Shown here piece by piece: positions 27,363-35,661 of a stretch of DNA of 64,000 nt. The notes under the pieces are model-generated. The model was not told the origin of the DNA and did not search any database. It was given only the letters and a program-made list of their open reading frames with translations. A program made the position numbers and the translations under genes. The stretch covers positions 80,396-144,395 of the forward strand of contig NZ_JAACFU010000019.1 in the NCBI RefSeq assembly GCF_029051725.1, read 5' to 3'. The stretch comes from Bradyrhizobium sp. CSS354 (GTDB taxonomy: Bacteria; Pseudomonadota; Alphaproteobacteria; Rhizobiales; Xanthobacteraceae). Position 1 is the first letter of the stretch. Every line of letters begins with the position of its first letter.

Positions 27363-27694
27363 GCTTTCCTCCAGTGTGTTGCCCCGTCTCCCTAAACGCG
27401 CGGACTTCCCAGTGTTTCCTAGTTCCGATTGCTATTTCAAAAGTACGCCGAACGATTGGATTGGATGGGCTCAAAATGTCGCCTATTGGCCCAACTCGGA
27501 CCTAGGGTGAGGTGCGCCAACACGGCCGGTATCGGAGGCAGGGCGGACCTCACACGAAGTGCAGCGCGAGTTTATGAGTACATGTCCTAAGCGGTCTGGC
27601 ATCATTTCCGGCTTGCCTCCATCCGTTCGACAGCGTTCACTCCGGCTCCAGCCCGCTGACAACATGCGGGCGACAAAAAGGGTGGGAGAGATTG
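27363..27694. other. Intergenic stretch without a supported gene
   Basis: Nothing coding is convincing. It contains ATGTCGCCTATTGGCCC near 27476, which resembles ATGTCGGCTATTGGCCC at about 26938, so degenerate copies of one intergenic sequence flank the exported-protein gene. Confidence 0.4.
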
Positions 27695-28693
27695 ATGCGG
27701 GGGCGGTGGGTTGGACTGCGCGGTCATGTGATCGTCATTTGTGCGTTGCTCGGAAGTGCAGCGTGGACTGCTCCAGCGAGAGCGCAGCCGTTCCCATCGC
27801 GCCCCATCACTCTCGTGGTGCCGTTCGCGGCGGGCGGTCCGACCGACACGCTGGCGCGCATCCTGTCCGAACGCATCGCCGCCGAATTGCACGCGACGAT
27901 AGTGGTCGAAAACGTGGCGGGCGCCTCCGGCAGCATCGCCGGCGCCCGCGTGGCGCGCGCAACGCCTGACGGCACCACGATCACGATCGGCCATTGGGGC
28001 ACGCATGTGCTCAACGGCGCGATCTTCAAGCTGCCCTATGACGTGATCGCAGATTTCGAGCCGGTCGCGATGATCGCGATGGGCACGCAGCTCATCGTCG
28101 GCCGGAAGTCGCTCGAGGCCAACAATCTGAAAGAGATGATCGGGTGGCTGAAGGCCAACCCCGGCAAGGTGACTGCCGGCACGGCCGGCGCAGGCACGGG
28201 TGCCCACGTTGCCGGTGTCTTCTTCAAGGAGAGAACCGGCACCGACTTCCAGTTCGTGCCGTATCGCGGCGCGGGGCCTGCCATGATCGACCTCGTGGCC
28301 GGGCAGATCGACATCATGTTCGACCAGGCCTCGAACTCGCTGCCGCACTACAAGAACGGTGCGATCAAGGCTTTCGCGGTAACCTCGCCGACGCGGCTCG
28401 CCTCCGCGCCCGATATCCCGACTGTCGACGAAGCGGGGCTGCCCGGTCTCTACATCTCCTACTGGCACGGCATCTGGGCACCGAAGAACACGCCGAAGGA
28501 GATCGTCACGAAGCTCAACGCGGCCATCGTCACCGTGCTTGCCGATCCCGCCGTCAAGCAGCGGTTTGGCGAATTGGGGCAGGAGATTCCTCCGTCCGAG
28601 CAGCAAACGCCCGCAACGCTCGGAGCCTTCCAGAAGGCCGAGACCGAGAAATGGTGGCCGATCGTGAAGGCCGCCGACATCAAGGCTGAATAA
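27695..28693 (+). CDS. Bug/TctC-family periplasmic substrate-binding protein
   Basis: A 332-residue exported protein with a signal sequence ending near ARAQ/PFPSRPI. The Bug-family layout is clear: ITLVVPFAAGGPTDTLARIL, VVENVAGASGSIAGARVARA, the ligand loop GTGAHVAGVFFKERTG, and PYRGAGPAMIDLVAGQID. Such proteins bind carboxylates for tripartite tricarboxylate transporters. Membrane subunits are not encoded nearby, so it is an orphan receptor, which is usual for the family. ATG 27695 follows GGGAGAG. Confidence 0.9.
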   Translation: MRGRWVGLRGHVIVICALLGSAAWTAPARAQPFPSRPITLVVPFAAGGPTDTLARILSERIAAELHATIVVENVAGASGSIAGARVARATPDGTTITIGHWGTHVLNGAIFKLPYDVIADFEPVAMIAMGTQLIVGRKSLEANNLKEMIGWLKANPGKVTAGTAGAGTGAHVAGVFFKERTGTDFQFVPYRGAGPAMIDLVAGQIDIMFDQASNSLPHYKNGAIKAFAVTSPTRLASAPDIPTVDEAGLPGLYISYWHGIWAPKNTPKEIVTKLNAAIVTVLADPAVKQRFGELGQEIPPSEQQTPATLGAFQKAETEKWWPIVKAADIKAE

Positions 28694-28695
28694 TA

Positions 28696-28812
28696 CCCCT
28701 CCTCATCCTGAGGAGCCCGCGGAGCGGGCGTCTCAAAGGATGCGCCGCGGGCGAGAGCAGGGCCTGCATGGTTCGAGACGCGCGAAGACGCGCCCCTCAC
28801 CATGAGGAGCGG
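28696..28812. repeat. Palindromic intergenic repeat
   Basis: A mosaic of inverted segments between CCCCTCCTCATCCTGAGGAG at 28697 and CCCCTCACCATGAGGAGCGG near 28793-28812, with inner GC-rich hairpins. It is the common 'CTCATCCTGAGGAG' repeat form of Bradyrhizobium intergenic regions. Confidence 0.75.
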
Positions 28813-28961
28813 GAGCGTTACGGCATTAACCTTTGCCCGTCACCAAAACCTCGCTGCGGTGCGGGATCACAATCCTTGCCGCAGTTTTCTGCGTCCTTGA
28901 TCTCAGGTGAGCGCTGGCCGACAATGCCCGCCCTTCAATAAGAAACTCCCTGGGGGAATTC

Positions 28962-30614
28962 GTGAATAGACCTGCTCGGGTCAGCGCCCATTCGACATCG
29001 TCCGATTCCGTGCACGGCATGGCGCTGCTGCGCGATCCCCTGCTCAACAAGGGCACCGCCTTCACCGCGCAGGAGCGCGACAATCTCGGCCTGCGCGGCC
29101 TGCTGCCGCCGTGCGTTCTGACGATGGAGACCCAGGTCGAGCGGGTGCTCGTAAATCTGCGCACGCTGCCGACCGATCTCGAAAAATATGTCGCGCTGAA
29201 TGCCTTGCATGACCGCAACGAGGCGCTGTTCTTCCGCGTCGTCGTCGACAATATCGACGAGATCCAGCCGATCATCTACACCCCGACGGTCGGGCTCGCC
29301 TGCCAGAAATACGGCCTTATCTTCCAGCGTCCACGCGGCATGTTCATCTCCTCGCGCGATCGCGGCCAGATCGCCGAGATCCTGAAGAACTGGCCCTATC
29401 CGGCCAAGCTGATCGTCGTCACCGATGGCGAGCGCATCCTCGGCCTCGGAGATCTCGGCGCCAACGGCATGGGTATTCCGGTCGGAAAACTCTCGCTCTA
29501 CTCGGCCTGCGCCGGCGTGCATCCCGAAACGTGCCTGCCGATCGTGCTCGACGTCGGGACCAACAACGAAGAGCTCCTGAAAGACCCTTATTATCTCGGC
29601 TTGCGCGAGCGGCGGCTCACCGGCGAGGCCTATGACAGCTTCGTCGACGAGTTCATGGTCGCCGCGCGAAAGACCTTTCCGGGTGTGCTGATCCAGTTCG
29701 AAGATTTCGCCAATCATTCGGCGTTCAAGCTGCTGCACAAATATCGCGACGAGGCCTGCGTCTTCAACGACGACATCCAGGGTACGGCTGCGGTCGCGCT
29801 CGCCGGCCTCTTTTCGGCCCTGCGCGTCAACGGCGGCAAGCTCAGGGATCAGCGCATCCTGTTCCTCGGCGCGGGCGAGGCCGCGACCGGCATCGCCGAT
29901 CTCGTGACGTCCGCCATGATGGCGGAGGGCGCCTCCGAGGCGGAAGCGCTCCGCCGCAACTGGCTGGTGGATTCCCGCGGCCTCGTCGTCGGCGGCCGTG
30001 AAGGCCTGTCCGGCCACAAGCTTCGTTATGCCCATGCCGACCAGGCGCCGATCGCCGACTTCCTTACCGCGATCAGGACGCTGAAGCCGACGGCGATCAT
30101 CGGTGTTGCCGCGGTCGGCGGCGCCTTTACGCCCGACGTGCTCAAGGCGATGGCCGAGCTCAACGAACAGCCGATCGTGTTCGCGCTTTCCAATCCGACC
30201 TCGAAGGCCGAATGTTCGGCGGAGGACGCCTACCGCTACACCGAGGGCCGCGCGCTGTTTGCCTGCGGCAGCCCGTATGACCCGGTCAAGCTCAATGGCC
30301 GCACCTTCGTGCCGCGCCAGGGCAACAACTCCTACATCTTCCCGGGCGTCGGCCTCGGCGTTATCGCCAGCCGCTCGCGGCTGGTGACGGACGAGATGTT
30401 CATGGCGGCCGCCCATACGCTCGCCGATTGCGTCGGCAAGGACGATCTCGCGCAGGGCGGCCTCTACCCGGCGCTGCCGCGCATCCGCGAGGTCTCGGTC
30501 CGTATCGCCGCCGCCGTCGCCGATGTCGCTTTTCAGCGCGGGCTCGCGGACGGACCTGCGCCCAATGATGTGAAGGGACTGGTGCAGTCCCAGATGTACG
30601 AGCCGCAGTACTGA
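28962..30614 (+). CDS. NAD-dependent malic enzyme (oxaloacetate-decarboxylating)
   Basis: A 550-residue MaeA/SfcA-type enzyme that oxidatively decarboxylates malate to pyruvate. Motifs in order: YTPTVGLACQKYG, GERILGLGDLGANGMGIPVG, EDFANHSAFKLL, FNDDIQGTAAVALAGL (metal site) and FLGAGEAATGIADLV (NAD-binding). It lacks the phosphotransacetylase-like C-terminal extension of rhizobial Dme/Tme, so it is the short E. coli MaeA form. The start is GTG 28962 behind GGGGGAA. It probably supplies pyruvate and reducing power during growth on C4-dicarboxylates. Confidence 0.93.
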   Translation: MNRPARVSAHSTSSDSVHGMALLRDPLLNKGTAFTAQERDNLGLRGLLPPCVLTMETQVERVLVNLRTLPTDLEKYVALNALHDRNEALFFRVVVDNIDEIQPIIYTPTVGLACQKYGLIFQRPRGMFISSRDRGQIAEILKNWPYPAKLIVVTDGERILGLGDLGANGMGIPVGKLSLYSACAGVHPETCLPIVLDVGTNNEELLKDPYYLGLRERRLTGEAYDSFVDEFMVAARKTFPGVLIQFEDFANHSAFKLLHKYRDEACVFNDDIQGTAAVALAGLFSALRVNGGKLRDQRILFLGAGEAATGIADLVTSAMMAEGASEAEALRRNWLVDSRGLVVGGREGLSGHKLRYAHADQAPIADFLTAIRTLKPTAIIGVAAVGGAFTPDVLKAMAELNEQPIVFALSNPTSKAECSAEDAYRYTEGRALFACGSPYDPVKLNGRTFVPRQGNNSYIFPGVGLGVIASRSRLVTDEMFMAAAHTLADCVGKDDLAQGGLYPALPRIREVSVRIAAAVADVAFQRGLADGPAPNDVKGLVQSQMYEPQY

Positions 30615-30655
30615 CGCTTACATTCACGCCGGACTCGCGGAGGCGGCTCCTCACC

Positions 30656-30690
30656 ACTCCCTCTCCCCGCAAGAACGGGGGAGAGGGAGT
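30656..30690 (+). terminator. GC-rich hairpin after the malic enzyme gene
   Basis: ACTCCCTCTCCCC at 30656-30668 pairs with GGGGAGAGGGAGT at 30678-30690 across a 9-base loop. There is no T run, so it may be a repeat unit that stabilises the mRNA end rather than a true terminator. Confidence 0.5.
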
Positions 30691-30854
30691 AAGAGAGGTG
30701 CTCGCGAGAGAATCTGTCTCGATTCAGGACAAGCCAGTGTGGTGGAATCGTCACAGCTAAAGCCGAAACGACTGCGGCCTCAGGCGCGCTTTCGTTCCGA
30801 CAAGGTTCTGCCCTCATTGCCCACCGAAACTCAGGGACGTTCGGAGGGCGCATC

Positions 30855-31367
30855 ATGTCTTGCTTTGCACGTGCCGAAAATGCCCGGATTTCGCCGGCAA
30901 CCCTGTGCCGGGTACTGCTCGCCATCATCGGCGCGGCGTCGCTTGCGGCGTGTGCGCAATCGCCGGTCGGCCGCCAGAAGGCCGATCTCGGCACCCACCG
31001 CCAAGCCGCTGTCGAACGACCGCACAGGGTGGCGGCGCTGCATCCGCGTCCGATCAGCCGGGCGCGCGTCCCCGACGGCGCAAAGCAAAGCGTCTCGCAT
31101 GGTGTCGCCAGCTTCTATTCGGATACGGAGACGGCGAGCGGCGAGAGGTTCGACAAGAACGAATTGACCGCGGCCCATCCCAGCCTGCCGTTCGGCACAA
31201 AGCTGCGCGTCACGGACGTTTCGTCCGGTCGCTTCGTGACCGTCAGGATCAACGATCGCGGGCCGTATGTTCGCGGACGCGTGGTCGACATCTCTCCCTC
31301 CGCGGCCGAGGCGCTCGGCATGGTCGACAAGGGTGTCACCAATGTCCGGCTCGACGTGGTGCAATAA
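30855..31367 (+). CDS. RlpA-family septal-ring-type lipoprotein
   Basis: A 170-residue lipoprotein: the signal peptide ends in a lipobox LAAC, followed by a linker and a double-psi beta-barrel domain. The domain starts VSHGVASFYSDTETASGERF and contains RINDRGPYVRGRVVDISPSAAEALGM, with the Asp used for glycan cleavage in RlpA. RlpA proteins act on denuded peptidoglycan strands. The C-terminal SPOR domain of classical RlpA is missing. GGAGG precedes the start. A shorter paralogue is encoded at 62809. Confidence 0.87.
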   Translation: MSCFARAENARISPATLCRVLLAIIGAASLAACAQSPVGRQKADLGTHRQAAVERPHRVAALHPRPISRARVPDGAKQSVSHGVASFYSDTETASGERFDKNELTAAHPSLPFGTKLRVTDVSSGRFVTVRINDRGPYVRGRVVDISPSAAEALGMVDKGVTNVRLDVVQ

Positions 31368-31482
31368 TTTGCAGCTGCATCGATCCGAAACGCTGTGCTT
31401 AACCGGCTGTTAGCCGCCTCCAGCGCACGATGGTTACCCGAACAATTCGGGACTCCAGATCGGAGCTCTTGGGAGGCGACGT

Positions 31483-31638
31483 TTGAACACGATCCAGTAT
31501 CTCGAAGATCAGGCTACACGCGCCGAGCGGCTGGCCAAACGGATCACGGATACATTGACGATCGAAAAGCTCCTGACCTTCGCGGGCGAACGCCGCCGCG
31601 AAATCGAGGTCATCGCCGGCAAGTACCGGCGCGCCTGA
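31483..31638 (+). CDS. Small conserved-type hypothetical protein (51 aa)
   Basis: A TTG start behind GGGAGGCGAC encodes a 51-residue, charged, helical protein beginning NTIQYLEDQATRAERLAKR and ending IAGKYRRA. The sequence has the look of the small proteins frequent in Bradyrhizobium that contain ERLAK/DTLTIEKL segments. Function is unknown. Confidence 0.65.
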   Translation: MNTIQYLEDQATRAERLAKRITDTLTIEKLLTFAGERRREIEVIAGKYRRA

Positions 31639-31658
31639 TCTCATCACACCATGCGCGC

Positions 31659-31973
31659 TCAGCTGTGGCTCTCGACGAAGTCGCTGAGATAGTCGGGTAG
31701 CGTCACGCCATCGATGTCGCAGCGTGCCCGAATCTCGCCGGCGACATCGGTCGAGATGTCCTTCATCCAGTGCTCGAGCGTGTTGAACGAGATGACCTTG
31801 ACGGGGTCGTTGAAGCAGCCCGCGACGAGCTCGCCAATCGTGGTGTCGAGATCGCTTCGCTCGACACGGATTTCAGTCGCCTTGTCGAGGCGGTCGATCA
31901 CCACGAACAGGGTCTGGTCTGCGCCATAGGGCACGACCGGGGCTGGTACGCCGGCTTCAAGCATGTGAGGCAC
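31659..31973 (-). CDS. Hypothetical protein (104 aa)
   Basis: A soluble 104-residue frame with a regular alpha/beta composition (QTLFVVIDRLDKATEIRVE, then EHWMKDISTDVAGEIRARC). It is convergent with the preceding small gene. No family is recognised, but the codon use is gene-like and the resemblance to other Bradyrhizobium hypotheticals is clear. Confidence 0.65.
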   Translation of the reverse strand: MPHMLEAGVPAPVVPYGADQTLFVVIDRLDKATEIRVERSDLDTTIGELVAGCFNDPVKVISFNTLEHWMKDISTDVAGEIRARCDIDGVTLPDYLSDFVESHS

Positions 31974-32053
31974 TCACGCCTTCGCTTCCGATCCCCATCA
32001 ACGGGAAAAACCGGAAGAAGGTTCCTGCGCTCAGCCGGTGCTTTCTGCGAAGA

Positions 32054-32326
32054 TCAGAGAAATTCGCGCAGCCGCGCCAGCTCGGTGATGTGCTCGGGCG
32101 AGAGGATGTCCGTCACCAGCGGCGGCTGCGCGATCGTGCGGATCTCATAGAGATGCCTGGTCGCCGCCGGCTTCGCCATGAACGCCGAGATGCATTCGTC
32201 GAGCGTGCCCTCGATCACCTGGTAGGACGCCCTGTCCGATCGCCGCTGGTTCGCAAGCGATGGCCATTTATGCAGCACCGCCAGGACACCAAAATCGACC
32301 TTTGAATCCTCAACCACGTCCCCCAT
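32054..32326 (-). CDS. Hypothetical protein (90 aa)
   Basis: A 90-residue soluble protein with the segment GTLDECISAFMAKPAATRHLY followed by EIRTIAQPPLVTDILSPEHI. The pattern of a short helix with conserved Arg-His-Leu-Tyr-Glu occurs in small rhizobial hypotheticals. Function is unknown. Confidence 0.65.
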   Translation of the reverse strand: MGDVVEDSKVDFGVLAVLHKWPSLANQRRSDRASYQVIEGTLDECISAFMAKPAATRHLYEIRTIAQPPLVTDILSPEHITELARLREFL

Positions 32327-32340
32327 CGTTCCGCCTCACG

Positions 32341-32377
32341 CAAAAAGAACCCCGGCACACAAGCCTGCGTGCCGGGG
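32341..32377 (-). terminator. Intrinsic terminator downstream of the BVMO-esterase gene
   Basis: CCCCGGCAC at 32350-32358 pairs with GTGCCGGGG at 32369-32377. Read on the minus strand, the hairpin is followed by TTCTTTTTG, a good intrinsic terminator for the gene ending at 32455. Confidence 0.65.
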
Positions 32378-32454
32378 CCTACACCCAATACTGCATCTCA
32401 ATGCCACAGCACCAAACGCGATGATCGGGAAATAGTTCCCGCCAATATTCGCTT

Positions 32455-35145
32455 TCAGCTCGCGGCCGCCGCGATCCTGTGCCCCGGGCTGGTACGAACC
32501 TGGCTGTGATCGTCGCCGCGGCTGACCTCCGGTGGCAACCCGGCGAAGCGCCGCAAGGCCTCGGCCATCTGCACCCGGCCCGGCGCGCCGGTGATGATCA
32601 CGTCCACCATCGTGAAGGACGAATGGAAATGGCCGCGCGCCCTCAGCTGCTCGACCGGGACGCCGGCGGCCGCCATCGCCTCGGCATAGGCGATGCCTTC
32701 GTCGCGCAGGGGATCGAATTCGCAGGTGACGATGAAGGCCGGCGGCAGGCCTGCGACCTTGCCGCGGAGCGGCGAGACGCGCGGATCGGTGCGGTCGGTC
32801 GGCGAGCAATAGAGGTCCCAGAACCAGTACATCAGCGAGCGGGTCAGGAAATAGCCGGTCGCATTGTCGTTGTAGGAGGGACGGTCGAAGGTGCAGTCGG
32901 TGACCGGACAGATCAGGAGCTGGCCCGCAATATCCGGCCCGCCGCGATCGCGCGCAAGCTGGCAGGTGACGGCGGCGATGTTGCCGCCGGCGCTCCAGCC
33001 CGCGACCAGCACCGGGCCCGGCCTGCCGCCGAGCTCGGCGGCGTGCTCGGCAATCCAGCGCGTCGCCGCATAGCCGTCCTCGGCTGCGGCCGGGAAACGA
33101 TGCTCGGGCGCATGACGATAGCCGACGCTGACGAGCATCATGCCGGTCCGCCGCACCATGTCGCGGCAGAACGGATCGTCCGACTGCTCGTCGCCGAGCA
33201 CCCAGCCGCCGCCGTGGAAATAGACCACGACCGGATGCGGCCCTGATGTTGCCGGCTTGTAGACCCGATATGGCAGGGGACCGTCGGCGCCAGGCAGGGT
33301 GCCGTCGACGATGTCGCCGATCGGCCGTCCGGCGGGACGGCCCTTGTTGAACTCATTGACGAAGGCGCAGGCGCCTTGCGCGCCCATCGACTCGATCGGC
33401 GGCAGGTTGAGCGACGCCAGCAGGTTCAGCACCAGCCGCACGTCCGGCTGCAGCCGCACCACCTCGCCGTCATTGCATTGCGCGGCGACATCGGGGCCGG
33501 TCAGCTTGAAGCCGAGCATGCCGCGGCTGACCACCTCGTCGCAGATGCTGCGATAGGGACCGACGCCGCCGGTATAGGGCATCAAGCCCTGCACCTTGCC
33601 GGGCACGTTGGCGCCCGTGTACCAGGTGTTGGCGAGCCGGTGCAGCGTCACCATCGAGCAATCGGCCATGTGCCTGTTCCAGCCGGCCTGCGCCGTCTCG
33701 GTCGGCTCGATCGTGGTGAACCCGGCGTCGCGCAACGCCTTGAGCCGATCGACGACCCAGTCGACATGCTGCTCGATTGACACCGCCATGTTCGACAGCA
33801 CCGACGGGCTGCCGGGCCCTGTGATCATGAAGAAGTTCGGAAAGCCCTCGACCGTAAGCCCGAGATAGGTCTGCGGCCCCTGCGCCCAGACATCGGTGAG
33901 CGACTTGCCGCCACGTCCGCTGATCGGATGCACGGCGCGGATCGCGCCGGTCATGGCGTCGAACCCGGTCGCGAACACGATCACATCGACGTCGATGCTG
34001 CGCTTGGCCGTGGTGATCCCACTTGCGGTGATCGCCTTGATCGGCTCCTGGCGCAGATTGACCAGCGTGACGTTCGGCCGGTTGTAGGTCGCGTAATAGT
34101 TGGTATCGAGGCAGGGGCGTTTGGCGCCGAAGGGATGATCGTCCGGCATCAGCGCCGCGGCGGTCTCGGGGTCTTTGACGGCGGCGCGGATCTTCTCGCG
34201 GATCAGGTCCTGGATGATCTTGTTGCCGTCGATGTCGACCGCCTGGTCGGCCCAGAGCTGGGTCAGGATGTGGACGAGGTCGCCGGCCGCCCAGGCACGT
34301 TCGAACCGCTCACGACGCTCGGCATCGCTTAATTGCCAGCTCACGACCGTCTGCTGCGGATAGGGCACGCCGGCCATCGACTGGCGCGCCTGCTCGCGAT
34401 AGGCCGCGCGATCGCCTTGCAGCAGGCTCATGCGATCGGAAGGCGCAGGGCCGTTATGCGCCGGCAATGCGAAATTCGGCGTGCGCTGGAACACGGTCAG
34501 GTGTGCGGCCTGCTCGGCGATCAGCGGGATCGACTGAATGGCCGACGATCCCGTGCCGATCACCGCGACGCGCTTGCCGGCGAGATCGACGCCGTCATGC
34601 GGCCAGCGTCCGGTGAAATAGACCTCGCCCTTGAAGTCCTTGACGCCGTCGATCTCCGGCGGCTTCGGCGCCGAGAGGCAGCCGGTGGCCATGATGTAAT
34701 GGCGGCAGGAGACCGGCGCGCCATTGTCGGTGGTGAGCTGCCAGCGTTCGGTCGCCTCGTCCCATTTCGCTTCCGTGACCTTGGTCTTGAAGCGGATGTC
34801 ACGCCTGAGATCGTAACGGTCGGCGACGAAGCCGAGATAGCGCAGGATCTCGGGCTGGGTCGCGTATTTCTCCGACCAGGTCCAGGCGGTTTCGAGATCC
34901 GGATCGAAGGTGTAGCTGTAGTCGATGGTCTGGATATCGCAGCGCGCGCCGGGATATCGGTTCCAGTACCAGGTGCCGCCGACGTCGCCGGCTTCTTCCA
35001 GGCCGACCGCCGTCAGGCCGGCCTTGCGCAGCCGGTGGAGAAGGTAGAGGCCGGCAAATCCGGCGCCGACCACGGCAACGTCGACCTGCTGGCTGGTTCC
35101 GCGCCCCGCGTCAGAGGCACGCGCAGCAACCATTGCATCAGGCAT
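32455..35145 (-). CDS. Fused Baeyer-Villiger-type monooxygenase and alpha/beta-hydrolase
   Basis: An 896-residue two-domain enzyme. Residues 1 to about 555 form an FAD/NADPH monooxygenase: GxGxxG in VVGAGFAGLYLL, a second nucleotide motif VIGTGSSAIQSI, and DVIVFATGFDAMTG. The BVMO fingerprint region reads FKGEVYFTGRWP, with Phe in the position usually held by His. Residues about 590-896 form an HSL-type esterase: oxyanion motif YFHGGGWVLG, nucleophile GWSAGG (Ser718), Asp in EFDPLRDEG and His in ARGHFHSSF. A plausible job is oxygen insertion into a ketone followed by hydrolysis of the ester, in one polypeptide. The start matches the usual short N-terminal tail before the Rossmann strand. Confidence 0.88.
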   Translation of the reverse strand: MPDAMVAARASDAGRGTSQQVDVAVVGAGFAGLYLLHRLRKAGLTAVGLEEAGDVGGTWYWNRYPGARCDIQTIDYSYTFDPDLETAWTWSEKYATQPEILRYLGFVADRYDLRRDIRFKTKVTEAKWDEATERWQLTTDNGAPVSCRHYIMATGCLSAPKPPEIDGVKDFKGEVYFTGRWPHDGVDLAGKRVAVIGTGSSAIQSIPLIAEQAAHLTVFQRTPNFALPAHNGPAPSDRMSLLQGDRAAYREQARQSMAGVPYPQQTVVSWQLSDAERRERFERAWAAGDLVHILTQLWADQAVDIDGNKIIQDLIREKIRAAVKDPETAAALMPDDHPFGAKRPCLDTNYYATYNRPNVTLVNLRQEPIKAITASGITTAKRSIDVDVIVFATGFDAMTGAIRAVHPISGRGGKSLTDVWAQGPQTYLGLTVEGFPNFFMITGPGSPSVLSNMAVSIEQHVDWVVDRLKALRDAGFTTIEPTETAQAGWNRHMADCSMVTLHRLANTWYTGANVPGKVQGLMPYTGGVGPYRSICDEVVSRGMLGFKLTGPDVAAQCNDGEVVRLQPDVRLVLNLLASLNLPPIESMGAQGACAFVNEFNKGRPAGRPIGDIVDGTLPGADGPLPYRVYKPATSGPHPVVVYFHGGGWVLGDEQSDDPFCRDMVRRTGMMLVSVGYRHAPEHRFPAAAEDGYAATRWIAEHAAELGGRPGPVLVAGWSAGGNIAAVTCQLARDRGGPDIAGQLLICPVTDCTFDRPSYNDNATGYFLTRSLMYWFWDLYCSPTDRTDPRVSPLRGKVAGLPPAFIVTCEFDPLRDEGIAYAEAMAAAGVPVEQLRARGHFHSSFTMVDVIITGAPGRVQMAEALRRFAGLPPEVSRGDDHSQVRTSPGHRIAAAAS

Positions 35146-35371
35146 GGCATTTCCTCCCGTGTGTTTTGTTTTGCCGGCAGGCTATCGCTGCAGGTTCGGC
35201 TTGTCATCACGCCATGTGCAATCTTCGGTAGCCATTTGCGGCGTCATCATGGCCGCGTGAATGTTGCGGCAGCACACGCATCGCGATGCACAAGAGCCGT
35301 GATTTCCCGGGCTAATCAGGGTCGATCCATCTGTGTATGCTCTTGTTTTGCCACGCGTGCCGACGGGCGTC

Positions 35372-35581
35372 ATGACAGAGTTGAGTGAGCGGACCAAAGC
35401 GAACATGGACGTCGTCCTGGAGGAGACGTGCCGCCAACTGCCGCACGGCGGCGATCACGACAGCCGCAGGTTCATCGCCCAGCGGCTGATCGAGGCGGCG
35501 CGGTCCGGTCACACCACGCTCGGTGAACTCGGCATCATCGCACGGCACGCACTGGCGGAGCTTGTCGCCAAGGGGAGCTAG
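35372..35581 (+). CDS. Small helical hypothetical protein (69 aa)
   Basis: Starts MTELSERTKANMDVVLEETC and ends ARHALAELVAKGS; largely helical and charged, with a conserved-looking DSRRFIAQRLIEAARSGHTTLGEL core. Such 70-residue proteins are common next to oxidoreductases in Bradyrhizobium. ATG 35372 fits better than the upstream in-frame ATG 35333. Function is unknown. Confidence 0.6.
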   Translation: MTELSERTKANMDVVLEETCRQLPHGGDHDSRRFIAQRLIEAARSGHTTLGELGIIARHALAELVAKGS

Positions 35582-35661
35582 GCGCGACCGCGGCGCTTGC
35601 CTCGCAGCGGGCCACGGACATAACCTGCCTAAATCCTTCCGCGCATCGAGATGCTCCGAAG

